Below are positions 55,944 through 64,000 of a DNA stretch of 64,000 bases, piece after piece. Below the pieces are notes generated by a model. That model saw only the letters and a list, made by a program, of their open reading frames with translations, searched no databases and had not been told where the DNA came from. Every line of letters starts with the position of its first letter. Positions within the stretch are counted from its first letter, which is position 1. Position numbers and translations under genes: made by a program. Origin of the DNA: Nonomuraea gerenzanensis (lineage in GTDB: Bacteria > Actinomycetota > Actinomycetes > Streptosporangiales > Streptosporangiaceae); assembly GCF_020215645.1 (NCBI RefSeq), contig NZ_CP084058.1, forward strand, positions 9,424,001-9,488,000, given 5' to 3'.

Positions 55944-56104
55944 TGGCTTGGGTGGCATCGGTGGGGGTGCGGGAGAGCGGTTCGGGGGTGGCGCTTCTGG
56001 CACGTGTACGGGGCTGCGCGCCATACCTCAGTCCCCGAGCCCGAGCCCGAGCCCGCAGGCGGGGCGCGGCGGGGATCGAGACGCGCAGAAGAGGAAAGCG
56101 GAGA

Positions 56105-56220
56105 GATGCGCTATGGGGTCGATGTGCCGTCGGAAAGGTGCGATGGGGCGTCGGGAAGCTGCGCTACGAGGTGGCGAGGCGTCGGGAAGGTGCGTTACGG
56201 GGTCGGTGGGTCGTCAGGGA
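56105..56220. repeat. ~31-bp degenerate tandem repeat across the GGDEF stop
   Basis: Four units (about 56105-56136, 56137-56157 shortened, 56158-56188, 56189-56220) with TGCG-TA-G-GG and CGTCGGGAA. The GGDEF gene's stop (56195-56197) lies in the last unit. Confidence 0.75.
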
Positions 56221-57493
56221 GGGAGGGCGGTGGAGGTGGTTGGACGGCGGGGATGCAGACGCGGTCGCGGCCCAGCTCCTTGGCGCGGTAGAGAGCCAGG
56301 TCGGCCGCCGTCAGCAGGTCGATCAGGTCGTCACCGTGGACGCTCATCAGCGCCACCCCGGCCGAGATCGTGACCCGGACCAGGGTGTCGTCCACGGGGA
56401 TGGCCATGTGGCTGATGCGGACGCGCAGGCGTTCGGCCACGCGGCGGGCCTCGTCGATGTCGGCCCCCGGCAGCAGGACCACGAACTCCTCTCCCCCGAA
56501 CCGGCCCACCACGTCATAGTCGCGAAGCTGGCCGCGCAGCATGGCGGCCACCCCGACCAGGACCTGGTCGCCGACGAGGTGGCCGTGGGCGTCGTTGACG
56601 CGCTTGAAGTGGTCGATGTCGATGATCAGGAGCGCCAGCGTGTCGCCGGTGCGGCGGGCGCGGACGATCTCGGTGTCGGCCTCGCGCTGCCAGGCCGCCG
56701 CGTTGAGCAGCCCCGTCTTGGCATCCGTACGGGCTGCGGCCTGGAGTTGGGCGTGCAGGAGGCTGCGCTGCAGGAGGACCACGGGCGGGAGGGCGAGGAT
56801 CAGCAGGCCCAGGTTGAGGCCGCAGCCGATGGAGACGATGACGCCCAGGCAGAGCTCGACGACGTCGAGGAGCACACTCTCCCTGTCCCACAGGACCTCT
56901 CGCCAGGCGCTGTCGGGGTTGGCCGTGTGGGCGGCGATGGCGATGAGGGCGATGTTGAGCAGGGAGAAGAGCACGGCGGCCGCCACCGCGCAGAGGATCG
57001 GCGGCCCGCTGCCCTGCGTCAGCACCCAAGGATCGGCCACCAGCCAGTGGAACACCATGGACGCCGTACACCCGGCGAGACCGATGGCCGCAGAGCTGAA
57101 CACGCGCCGATAGACCACCGTCGCCCGCACGCGGACCTGAAGCAGTATCTGCAGGACGATCGGCGCGAAAAGGGCATAGACCGGGGGCAAGAGCAACGCC
57201 ACCGGCAACCACCAAGCCGACAGGAGGTCACGCGACACACCGGCGGGCATGCCCAGCCGCCTGCTCGCCTCGATGCACACCGCACCGCAACCCATGAGGG
57301 CGGCGAAGGTGAGCGCATCACGCCAGGCGAAGACGGTGGACGCCGAGAGCACCATGATCGCAACTAGGTCAAGAGCGACGATCGCGCACAAATAGACCAC
57401 AAGCGGCCGACGTTGCCCAAGCAACGGCCAGCGGTCGGCCAGCGTTGACACACCGTCGCGAGACTTGATCGATGCGTGACTGGTCACCGCCAT
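56195..57493 (-). CDS. Membrane GGDEF protein (diguanylate cyclase)
   Basis: 432 residues. About six membrane segments in the first 245 residues (for example VVYLCAIVALDLVAIMVLSA, VALLLPPVYALFAPIVLQIL), then a GGDEF domain (about 265-415): LLIIDIDHFKRVNDAHGH, RFGGEEFVVLLPG with an RxxD inhibitory site five residues before it (RDYD). It should make cyclic di-GMP with product feedback. AAAGGAG precedes the ATG. The C-terminus is a run of prolines that reaches into the stop-spanning repeat. Ligand sensed by the membrane part unknown. Confidence 0.93.
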   Translation of the reverse strand: MAVTSHASIKSRDGVSTLADRWPLLGQRRPLVVYLCAIVALDLVAIMVLSASTVFAWRDALTFAALMGCGAVCIEASRRLGMPAGVSRDLLSAWWLPVALLLPPVYALFAPIVLQILLQVRVRATVVYRRVFSSAAIGLAGCTASMVFHWLVADPWVLTQGSGPPILCAVAAAVLFSLLNIALIAIAAHTANPDSAWREVLWDRESVLLDVVELCLGVIVSIGCGLNLGLLILALPPVVLLQRSLLHAQLQAAARTDAKTGLLNAAAWQREADTEIVRARRTGDTLALLIIDIDHFKRVNDAHGHLVGDQVLVGVAAMLRGQLRDYDVVGRFGGEEFVVLLPGADIDEARRVAERLRVRISHMAIPVDDTLVRVTISAGVALMSVHGDDLIDLLTAADLALYRAKELGRDRVCIPAVQPPPPPSLPDDPPTP

Positions 57494-58066
57494 CTCGTCT
57501 CCTTTCTGACTAACGATGTGTAACACAATAATTGCGGAGTGTGCGTTGTGCGATGGGAACCGATACGTTGGCAGTGACCACACCTGCTCGCTTTTATGAG
57601 CAGGCCGTGACACAAGGAGCCGTGCAGGAAAGGAGCAGCCATGGTGCGGGGCGTGACCTGGACATGACAGATGCTCTAGCCATCTGACGCGGGCAACACA
57701 CCATCGGCCGCCCCTCGGGGTGTCAACGGGACCCGGCCGGTGCCCCCTCCCCCCTCCATTCCGCCCTTTCGACTGCTTCGGCCGCTCTGCCCGATCTGGC
57801 ACTGGATCTTTCGGTGCATCGCCGCTTCGAGGCTTGGGCTTCGTTGCTTCGGCGCTTGAGGGGTTTGCGTGCCTCGCCGCCTCGCCGCCTCGCCGCATCA
57901 CCGCTTAGGCGCTTAGCCCGTTTCGCCGCTTCGAGGCTTGAGCACTTCGACGCATCGACGCATCGGCGCTGCGCCCTTCCTCGACGTCCTCCTCCGGAGT
58001 GGGGCCACAGGCAGCGCAGTGCGTGGGGGCACCGGGCTGTGGTCGGTGCCCCCGTGCGTGCCGTCG
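57494..58066. other. 573-nt gap: GGDEF promoter region and short repeats
   Basis: The part next to the GGDEF gene is AT-richer and should hold its promoter. The rest is a repeat-laden stretch (see 57819-57964). Frames through it are compositional and not credible genes. Confidence 0.55.
57819..57964. repeat. Cluster of short direct repeats
   Basis: TCGCCGCTTCGAGGCTTG occurs exactly at 57819-57836 and 57923-57940. Between and after are GCCTCGCC three times in tandem (57871-57894) and GACGCATC twice (57949-57964). Confidence 0.75.
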
Positions 58067-58942
58067 TCAGGCCGCCGCCTTCTCCGTCATCGTCAGCTGC
58101 TTGTCGTCAGCACCGGCGTGCTTGCCGCCCCTCTCGTCTCCCCCGCCTCCGGTGTCGCGTCGCTGGTCTTGCGCGTCTCGCCTCTTGTCGCCCGCTGTGC
58201 TCGGGACGCGGACCGTGCCGGCCTCTGGTTCGAGGGCGCGGAGAATGCCGTTCTTCGCCCCCTTCTTGCGTGAGGTGCCCTCGGACGTCTGCGGGGTGTC
58301 GCTGTCCGGGCCCGATGCCTGCATGGTGCCTTGGGCGGGGTCCGGAGTGCTGGCCGTTTCGGTGAGCTGTGTCGGAATGGCTGCCGGGGTGGGGGTTGTG
58401 GAGTTTTCGGTGGTCGGGGGGCGTTCGGTGCCGGTGGTGGCGTCCAGGGTGTGGAAGGGGTTGAGTTCTTCGTGGGGGGTGGAGTTGGCCAGGGAGCGTT
58501 GGGGGCGGGGGCCCATGGCCCAGTCGCGGGTTTCCTCGTCCAGGCGGTCGCGCATCTCCTTGCTCACGCCGCCGGCTCCGCCTCGCTCCGGCTTGGTGAA
58601 GGCCCCGGTGCCCCAGCGGAGGTCGTGTCCTACCGCGCTGGCCTCGATCTCGGGCATGAAGCGGCGATCGCCCTCGGCGCCGAACTCCCGGATGCGTAGC
58701 TTGCCTGACACCACCACGGGATGGCCTGCTCGGATGGAGGCGGCGACGTTCTCGCCGAGGGCGCGCCAGCAGCGGACTGTGAAGCAGACCTTTTCGCCGT
58801 CCGCCCATTGGCCTGTCTTCTTGTCGAAGAAGCGGTGGGTGGTGAGCACCCTCAGCGAGGTGACCTTGACGCTCTCGTCGAAGCTGTACTGCCTCGGCTC
58901 TGATGCGACGTTGCCGGTGAGTGTGATGTAGATGTCGTTCAT
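58067..58942 (-). CDS. Single-stranded DNA-binding protein paralogue with long tail
   Basis: 291 residues. The OB-fold of SSB fills the first ~125 (NDIYITLTGNVASEPRQYSF; VTSLRVLTTHRFFDKKTGQW; FTVRCWRALGENVAASIRAG). A long low-complexity tail rich in Thr/Pro, then Arg/Asp/Gly, follows and ends in LTMTEKAAA; the acidic DDDIPF-type tip of the main SSB is missing, so it should not recruit SSB-tip partners. GGGAGG lies before the ATG. It matches Rv2478c in position. A G-run cluster lies 55 nt upstream. Confidence 0.9.
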   Translation of the reverse strand: MNDIYITLTGNVASEPRQYSFDESVKVTSLRVLTTHRFFDKKTGQWADGEKVCFTVRCWRALGENVAASIRAGHPVVVSGKLRIREFGAEGDRRFMPEIEASAVGHDLRWGTGAFTKPERGGAGGVSKEMRDRLDEETRDWAMGPRPQRSLANSTPHEELNPFHTLDATTGTERPPTTENSTTPTPAAIPTQLTETASTPDPAQGTMQASGPDSDTPQTSEGTSRKKGAKNGILRALEPEAGTVRVPSTAGDKRRDAQDQRRDTGGGGDERGGKHAGADDKQLTMTEKAAA

Positions 58943-59326
58943 CCCGTGCCTCCCATGTGGCGGGCCGGCTGCCCGCGAGCTGAGGAACACGGTGCCGGGG
59001 AGGGAGGGGGTGGGGAGGGGCCGAACGGGGTTCTGTGGATGAGGGATGCGGTGGGGGTGCGCGCCTGTGGGGGCAGCTCTGTCGGTGTCGTCCTGTGGCC
59101 GTTGGAGCTGTGGATGCAGGCTGGCGGGCTGTTGATCGTGGGCGGGGTGTCGTCGGGGCGGCTGCGGGTGTGAGTGCTGGCTGAGGCAGCGTCTGGCAGA
59201 GGGCCGTGGTGTCAGTGGGCCAAGGGGCTGCTGAGGTCAAGGGCGCCGATGCTGTGCGGACGGCGGCGGTGGTGGCGGTGAGGAGTGCGGCGCCGCGGCG
59301 AGGGTACGCCGGGCGGCGCCGTTGAC
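58943..59326. other. 384-nt gap upstream of the SSB gene
   Basis: Contains the SSB gene's upstream region and a dense G-run (58997-59020). A short plus-strand frame here has no support. Confidence 0.5.
58997..59020 (+). other. G-quadruplex-type motif upstream of the SSB gene
   Basis: Five runs of 3-5 G separated by single A or T (GGGG-A-GGG-A-GGGGG-T-GGGG-A-GGGG) on the plus strand, 55 nt upstream of the SSB start. Confidence 0.55.
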
Positions 59327-60949
59327 TCATACGGACAGGTCGCGAAGGGCTGTGTAGAAGGCGTGGTGCCGGCCCAGCTCCCGCTCCACCGGCTCCACCA
59401 CCATCGTGGTCGCCACGGCGGCGACCCTGCGCCGCATCTCGCGTTCCAGCCGCTCCCGCTCCCGCGAAGCCCCGAGCTCCACGAAGTTCCGGGACGCGAT
59501 GCCGGACAGGGCGCCGAGACCGAGCACCGAGGCCATCATCAGCCCCACCCACGGCAGCGCCGCCGTGTCACCGAGGAGCTCCAGGGACGGTGGGAGCTGG
59601 CCGGGCACGAGGAGGCCGACCGCCAGCCAGGCCAGGCCCGCCACGAACGCCACCACCAGGAAGTACTGCCACACCTTGAGCGCCCGCCACCAGCCCGGCA
59701 CGCGGTCGAGCTGCGGTGCCACCTCGGCGAGGTCCTCCGTGAGGGCCTGCGGGAGCTGGGTGGCGCGGGATCGGGCCGCCTGGTGCACGGCTGTGCGCCA
59801 CACCGGCTGCATGCCCATGGACAGCCCGTCGGCCAGGGCCTGGACGGCGTTGGAGACCTCGGCCGACTGGGCGCTCACCGAGGTGGTGGAGATGCCGCGG
59901 ATCTCGTCGCTCACGTCGTCCAGACGCAGGCTCTTGAGCGGGTCGCCGCGCAGCTTGTTGATCCAGCGCGGGTACGGCCAGCCGACCCACCGGCTCGACC
60001 GCTCCGCGTAGACGTTCTCCATGGCCTCGCCCACGGCCGGGACGCCGACCGCGTCGCACAGGGCGTCCGTCAGGCCCATCCTGCGGGCCTCGTCCACGGA
60101 CGACGGCGCGGACAGCGCCTCGCCCATCGGCATGGCCTGGCTGAGCTTCTGCTCCAGCCGCTGCAGGTCCGCCTCGAGCTTCTGGATGGCGGCCCGCCGC
60201 CGGGCGACCGCGGTGGCGATGACGCTCTTGAGGCTCTCGATGCCGCGGCCGGTGACGGCGGAGGTCGGTACGACGCTCGGGTGCTCGACGCCTTCCCTGC
60301 GGAGCAGGTCGTTGAGGTCGATGACCAGCTCGGCCAGCTCCTCGGCGGTCAGCCGGTCGGCCTGGTTCAGCGCGAACACGGTGACGGCGTCATGCCCCGC
60401 CAGCTCTGTCACGTAGCGGCGGTGCGTGGAGGCGTCGGCGTACTTCTGCGGATCGAGCACCCACACCACCAGGTCGGCCAGGCCGATCAGCCGGTCGGCC
60501 TCGGTGTCGGTGAGTGCCCTGATCGAGTCGTGGTCGGGCAGGTCGAGCAGGATCAGCCCGTGGAGCTGGCTGTCGGCCTTGTCGAGCGCGCTGGCCCGGG
60601 AGAAGCGGTGACGCCACTGGATCTGCAGCCAGTCGAGCAGCGGCCCCGCGCCCTCCAGCCCCCACACGCAGGCGTGCGTACGGGCGGTGGTCGGCCTGCG
60701 TACGCCGGTCGGCGACAGCTCCAGCCCGGAGAGCGCGTTGAACAGCGACGACTTGCCGCTGCCCGTGCCGCCCGCGAGGGCGACGACGGTGTGTTCCGAG
60801 GACAGCTTGAGCCGGTTGCCCGCCCGCTGCAGCAGCGCGCCGGCCTCGGTGAGCAGCTTCTTGTCCAGCCGCCCCGGGCCCAGCTCCACCACCTTGGTGA
60901 GCGCGGTGAGGCGCGGCGCGAGCCCCGGCCTGGTGGTCGTGGTGGTCAT
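59327..60949 (-). CDS. Dynamin-like GTPase, DynB-type
   Basis: 540 residues. GTPase domain: P-loop ALAGGTGSGKSSLFNALSG, switch region VRRPTTARTHACVW, LILLDLPDHDS (G3) and FALNQADRL (N-x-x-D, G4). Helical stalk follows, then two membrane segments near 440-490 (YFLVVAFVAGLAWLAVGLLV and VGLMMASVLGLGALSGIA). Its ATG overlaps the stop of the larger GTPase gene (ATGA). In Streptomyces a similar adjacent pair, DynA/DynB, acts at sporulation septa; the same job is inferred here. Confidence 0.88.
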   Translation of the reverse strand: MTTTTTRPGLAPRLTALTKVVELGPGRLDKKLLTEAGALLQRAGNRLKLSSEHTVVALAGGTGSGKSSLFNALSGLELSPTGVRRPTTARTHACVWGLEGAGPLLDWLQIQWRHRFSRASALDKADSQLHGLILLDLPDHDSIRALTDTEADRLIGLADLVVWVLDPQKYADASTHRRYVTELAGHDAVTVFALNQADRLTAEELAELVIDLNDLLRREGVEHPSVVPTSAVTGRGIESLKSVIATAVARRRAAIQKLEADLQRLEQKLSQAMPMGEALSAPSSVDEARRMGLTDALCDAVGVPAVGEAMENVYAERSSRWVGWPYPRWINKLRGDPLKSLRLDDVSDEIRGISTTSVSAQSAEVSNAVQALADGLSMGMQPVWRTAVHQAARSRATQLPQALTEDLAEVAPQLDRVPGWWRALKVWQYFLVVAFVAGLAWLAVGLLVPGQLPPSLELLGDTAALPWVGLMMASVLGLGALSGIASRNFVELGASRERERLEREMRRRVAAVATTMVVEPVERELGRHHAFYTALRDLSV

Positions 60950-63654
60950 CGAGCGACCTCAAGGTTGTACGTTGCCTGGTAGAGGCGGGTCGCGACGGAT
61001 TCGTCGGGAATGCCCGCGGAATCGAGCGCTTGCACGTAACGCATGGCCTCCTCATCGAACAACATGCCGATCCTGGCCCGCAGGTCGCTGAGCGCCTTGG
61101 CCCCGATGCCGCGCAGCGACTCGGCGCCGAGCAGAGCGTTGACCAGCCGGTGCGGCACCCCTTCGCCGTTGCCGCCGCTGAACATGGCGACCATGAAGAT
61201 CAACGCGAGCGACTCCGGATCGAACGAGACCAGCTTCGACACCGACCGCTTGGCCACGCCCTCCGTGCGGACGAGCTCGCCCACGTGCTCCTGCCACGAC
61301 GCGATGGCCCGTCCCGTGTGACGGATGAGGTCGTCGGACGGCCGGTCGAGGTCCTCCCCCAGCTTGGCACCCAGCTCCGCGCGGTGCCGCCAGCGCGCCA
61401 CCACCTCCTCGGAGGCGCGGTTCGCGGCGGCGACGATCACCGACTCCAGGCCGGTGCGGATGGCCGCCTTGAACGCCAGCACCCGCTCCGGCGCCTGCTT
61501 GGCCGCCCGCCCGCGCTTGCGCAACTGCAGTGACCGTACGAGGTCACCGGACCCCGCGAAGTCCTGCCACCGGGCGAGCACCTCGCCGTGCAGCAGGGAG
61601 CCGTTCCTGGACGCCTTGTCGATCTCGCTGAGCGCGCCGAGGAAGGCCGACTCCACGTCGCCGCGCAGCTCGGCCCTGAACGCGACCTGCGCCTCCAGGT
61701 GCTTGGCCAACGCCGGAACGCGGGTGCGGAAGCTGTTGAGCACGCCGTTGAGCGTCTCGCGGACGGCCTGCGCCCGCCGTTCCTCATCCACCGACAGCTC
61801 GGCCAGCCACAGCCGCAGATCGGTCATCTCGGCGTCGGGCAGCCGGCCGTCGCTCACCTTCGCCTCGTGGATGACGAACCTGTCGATGTCGCCCAGGCCG
61901 TACTCGGTGAGCATGCGGACGAAGTGCTTGAGCACCACGTCGGCGGAGCGCTGCTGCACCCGCGACAGCACGATCGCCAGGCGGGCGCCGCGCTCCTTGG
62001 CCAGGCGCAGCAGGTTCCAGGCGGGAGCGTCGGCGTAGCGGGCGGCCGTGGTGACGAAGATCCACAGGTCGGCGGCGTCGAGCATGCGGTGGGCGATCTC
62101 GTGGTGCTCCTCGACGACCGAGTCGATGTCGGGGGTGTCGAGCAGCGCGACGCCCTGCGGGAGCTTCTCCGTCGCGACGATGACCAGGCTGCCCATCCCG
62201 GCCTCGGGGGACGGCTTGTCCAGGCGTTGGAGGCCGCCGAGCAGCTCGCCCTGGGCGAACCACTCGTGGTCGTCCGGGTGGCAGACCAGGACGGGGGTGC
62301 CGGTGGTCGGGCGGCGTACGCCGGTGCGGGAGACGTTCTTCTCGGCGAGGCTGTTGACCAGGGTGGACTTGCCTGCGCCGGTGGAGCCGGCGATGACGAT
62401 GAGGGCTGGGGCGGTGCGGGTTCTGACGCGGGGGAGGACGTAGTTCTCCAGTTGGGCCAGGAGGTCGGCCTGGGCCTGCCTGGCTTCCTCCGAGCCGGGG
62501 AGGTCGAGGCCGAAGCGGAGGTCTGCGACGCTTTCCCGGAGGGTGGCGAGGGCGGACATGAGGGCTTCGGCGGCCTCTGCGGGGAGTTCTTCGAGGGTTT
62601 CGCCTGGCTGGGCGGGCTTGTCGGCTGGTTCTTCGGGGTGGGGGGTGGGCTCGTCCTCGGGGGCGAGGTCCGATGCGGGCTCGGGGTCGGGGTCGGAGGC
62701 GGGCTCGGGCTGCGGAGTGGGCTCGGGCTCGGCTTCGGCGGCGGACCCAGGCTCGCCCTCAGACGCGGTCTCGGCGTCGAAGGTCCCGTCGGCGTCGATG
62801 GCGGGGACAGCGTCGGCTGCGGAGGCAGTGTCGGCGTCGGGGGCGGCATCGGTGTCGGCGTCGGGGGCGGCATCGGTGGCGGCGTCGGGGGCGTCGGCGT
62901 CGGGGGCGTCGGCGTCGGGGGCATCGGCGTCGGGGGCATCGGCGTCGGGGGCATCGGCGTCGGGGGCATCGGACGCGGAGGCAGGGCTGTCGGCCACAGG
63001 GGCCCAGGCATCGGACGCGGGGGCGTCGGCCTCGGAGGCAGCGGGCTCGGAGGCGACGGCCGCAGGGGCGGAGGTGCCGGTCTCGGAGGCGGAGGCTGCG
63101 GCTGCTGAGGCGGCATCGGCGTCGGAGGCGGCATCGGCGTCGGCTTCGGCGTCGGAGGCAGCATCGGAGGCAGCGGGAGAAGGCGGCTCGGCCTGGGCGG
63201 CAGCCGGTGAAGGCGGTGCGTCGGCTGCGGCAGGCGCGGCGCCGGGCCCGCCGAGCGCGGCCGGCTTCACGAAGAGGGACGGCCGCTCCGAGGCGGGCGA
63301 GCCGGAGCCACGCGCATCGGAGCCGTCACTCGGTTTCGCCCCCGGCGCCCCCGGCGCCGACGGCGGCTCGGCGCCCGGTCGGGGCTGCCGAAGGATGGCG
63401 GGCTTCTCGAAGAGGGACGGCCGCCGAGCAGGCGGCTCCTCACGGGCACCCCGCGCATCCCGCGACCCTCCGGAGCCCTCCTCAGGCTCACCGGACCCCG
63501 AACGAGCCTCGTCAGGCCCGGGCACCCCCGGCCGCCCCGCCGCCCGGTCCCTGCTGCGGGCCTCGGCGTCGAGGTCCTCGTCCGTCACCGGATGGAAGCT
63601 CAACGTCTGCTCCCCAGGCGACTCCTGCCACCCGTCATCCATGGCCGTGTTCAC
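60946..63654 (-). CDS. Dynamin-like GTPase, DynA-type, with long acidic N-terminus
   Basis: 902 residues. About the first 390 are a disordered Ala/Asp/Glu/Pro-rich region containing six exact DAPDA-type pentads and two LFxKPA repeats (SLFEKPAIL, SLFVKPAAL). The GTPase domain begins with VIAGSTGAGKSTLVNSLAEK (Lys near 425), with VRRPTTGTPVL, ALLDTPDIDSV (G3) and a helical stalk; hydrophobic patch SLALIFMVAMFSG near the C-terminus. GTG start overlaps the cobA stop (GTGA). Works with the DynB-type protein downstream; the N-terminal region may bind the division machinery (inference). Confidence 0.88.
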   Translation of the reverse strand: MNTAMDDGWQESPGEQTLSFHPVTDEDLDAEARSRDRAAGRPGVPGPDEARSGSGEPEEGSGGSRDARGAREEPPARRPSLFEKPAILRQPRPGAEPPSAPGAPGAKPSDGSDARGSGSPASERPSLFVKPAALGGPGAAPAAADAPPSPAAAQAEPPSPAASDAASDAEADADAASDADAASAAAASASETGTSAPAAVASEPAASEADAPASDAWAPVADSPASASDAPDADAPDADAPDADAPDADAPDADAPDAATDAAPDADTDAAPDADTASAADAVPAIDADGTFDAETASEGEPGSAAEAEPEPTPQPEPASDPDPEPASDLAPEDEPTPHPEEPADKPAQPGETLEELPAEAAEALMSALATLRESVADLRFGLDLPGSEEARQAQADLLAQLENYVLPRVRTRTAPALIVIAGSTGAGKSTLVNSLAEKNVSRTGVRRPTTGTPVLVCHPDDHEWFAQGELLGGLQRLDKPSPEAGMGSLVIVATEKLPQGVALLDTPDIDSVVEEHHEIAHRMLDAADLWIFVTTAARYADAPAWNLLRLAKERGARLAIVLSRVQQRSADVVLKHFVRMLTEYGLGDIDRFVIHEAKVSDGRLPDAEMTDLRLWLAELSVDEERRAQAVRETLNGVLNSFRTRVPALAKHLEAQVAFRAELRGDVESAFLGALSEIDKASRNGSLLHGEVLARWQDFAGSGDLVRSLQLRKRGRAAKQAPERVLAFKAAIRTGLESVIVAAANRASEEVVARWRHRAELGAKLGEDLDRPSDDLIRHTGRAIASWQEHVGELVRTEGVAKRSVSKLVSFDPESLALIFMVAMFSGGNGEGVPHRLVNALLGAESLRGIGAKALSDLRARIGMLFDEEAMRYVQALDSAGIPDESVATRLYQATYNLEVAR
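62881..62970. repeat. 15-bp minisatellite, six exact-length copies, in the DynA-type gene
   Basis: GGCGTCGGGGGC(G/A)TC six times without interruption (two with GTC, four with ATC), encoding alternating Asp-Ala and Ala-Pro on the minus strand. Confidence 0.9.
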
Positions 63655-64000
63655 GGCAAGCGCTCCGCTCGTACCATCTCGACCTCCTGGCCGACCCGCA
63701 CGACGTCGCCGACGATGACGATCGCCGGCGGCCGTATCCCAGCCGCGGACACGCGGTCGGCCACGGTGGAAAGCGAAGCGGTGACCGCCCGCTGGGTCGG
63801 AAGGGTACCGTCCTGTACCACCATTACGGGAGTCTCCGGCGAACGTCCGTCGCGGACGAGGGCTTCGGCGACCTTCGCCAGGCGCTCGACGGCCATCAGC
63901 AGCACCAGCGTGCCCTGGGAACGGGCCAGGCCGGGCCAGTCGACGGTGGAGCGGGGGTCGTCGGGCGCCACGTGCACGGAGATGACGTGGAACTCCTGGC
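63651..64000 (-). CDS. cobA: Uroporphyrinogen-III C-methyltransferase (5' part beyond window)
   Basis: C-terminal ~115 residues are present; the gene enters from beyond the right edge. Visible: EFHVISVHVAPDDPRSTVDW, QGTLVLLMAVERLAKVAEAL, TPVMVVQDGTLPTQRAVTAS and PPAIVIVGDVV, the end of the SAM-dependent methylase that makes precorrin-2 for sirohaem and cobalamin. Its stop overlaps the start of the DynA-type gene (GTGA), an unexpected operon partner. Whether a fused HemD domain exists cannot be seen. Confidence 0.93.
   Translation of the reverse strand, partial: QEFHVISVHVAPDDPRSTVDWPGLARSQGTLVLLMAVERLAKVAEALVRDGRSPETPVMVVQDGTLPTQRAVTASLSTVADRVSAAGIRPPAIVIVGDVVRVGQEVEMVRAERLP

Larger units (their letters stand above)
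55844..56194. other. 351-nt gap: ettA promoter, G-run cluster and repeats
   Basis: Holds the ettA promoter, a G-quadruplex-type run (55926-55943) and the tandem repeats behind the GGDEF gene. No gene. Confidence 0.6.

Noticed and set aside
62830..62970. CRISPR-like array
   Set aside because: Units are 15 bp, contiguous and coding (Asp-Ala-Pro); there are no spacers and no cas genes.
61588..63718. Long plus-strand frames opposite the DynA-type gene, one rich in Gly-Val, one in Ala-Ser
   Set aside because: They are the other strand of the acidic repeat region; no start signals, and the GTPase frame is clear.

Overview
This window is about 71-72% GC by eye, with GTG/TTG starts, mycothiol-linked and mycobacterial-type enzymes, a PknB-like kinase, a GlbO-type haemoglobin and a tandem pair of dynamin-like GTPases. 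It is chromosomal DNA of an actinobacterium, most likely of the Streptosporangiales (Nonomuraea/Streptosporangium-like); the genus is an inference. I see no rRNA, tRNA, CRISPR array, insertion sequence or phage gene. About 61 genes fill both strands densely.

Layout. 0-5.9 kb: edge of an ABC exporter, a YjbR-like protein, a site-2 protease, an atypical response regulator, a SpoIIE-type phosphatase and an Eis-like acetyltransferase. 6-16 kb: rpiB, def, oxidoreductases, a mycothiol-type nitroreductase, pepN, a Ser/Thr kinase and a DUF5130-like gene. 16.7-31 kb: NERD protein, ilvD, WYL protein, a frameshifted serine hydrolase, HNH endonuclease, prolyl oligopeptidase, purU, a Pit-type phosphate transporter with DUF47 partner, DUF523/DUF1722, NUDIX, a penicillin-recognising-fold protein and TetR. 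31-38 kb: a 24-residue peptide gene coupled to a TPR protein and a membrane protein, then a drug/metabolite exporter with an unusual tail and an XRE-family regulator operon. 38-42.7 kb: MscS-like channel with a structured leader, glbO, a GH13 glucosidase, an MFS protein and a thioesterase. 42.7-54 kb: an acyl-CoA catabolic cluster. 54-64 kb: ettA, a GGDEF protein, an SSB paralogue, the dynamin pair and the edge of cobA.

How it fits together. As I recall the Mycobacterium tuberculosis map, the genes rpiB, Rv2466c-like, pepN, DUF5130-like, HNH, glbO, glucosidase, thioesterase, ettA and ssb-like occur in the same order and on the same strands as Rv2465c-Rv2478c, so the window is an old actinobacterial backbone with blocks of other genes inserted. 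The best defined inserted block is the catabolic cluster at 44.1-54.0 kb: NDP-forming acyl-CoA synthetase, acyl-CoA dehydrogenase, MaoC hydratase, SDR dehydrogenase and a cysteine-less thiolase-fold protein with its DUF35 partner, together with a VOC protein, two MFS transporters and one TetR regulator. Each of its four promoter regions carries CTAG-centred palindromes built on TTCTAGAA, which looks like a single local regulon.

Two sequence-level patterns stand out. First, at least six genes have degenerate tandem repeats that run through their own stop codon, each with a different unit. Second, nine or more genes have a TANNNT hexamer 6-7 nt before the start codon, the signature of leaderless transcripts. 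Several starts below were chosen on that basis.
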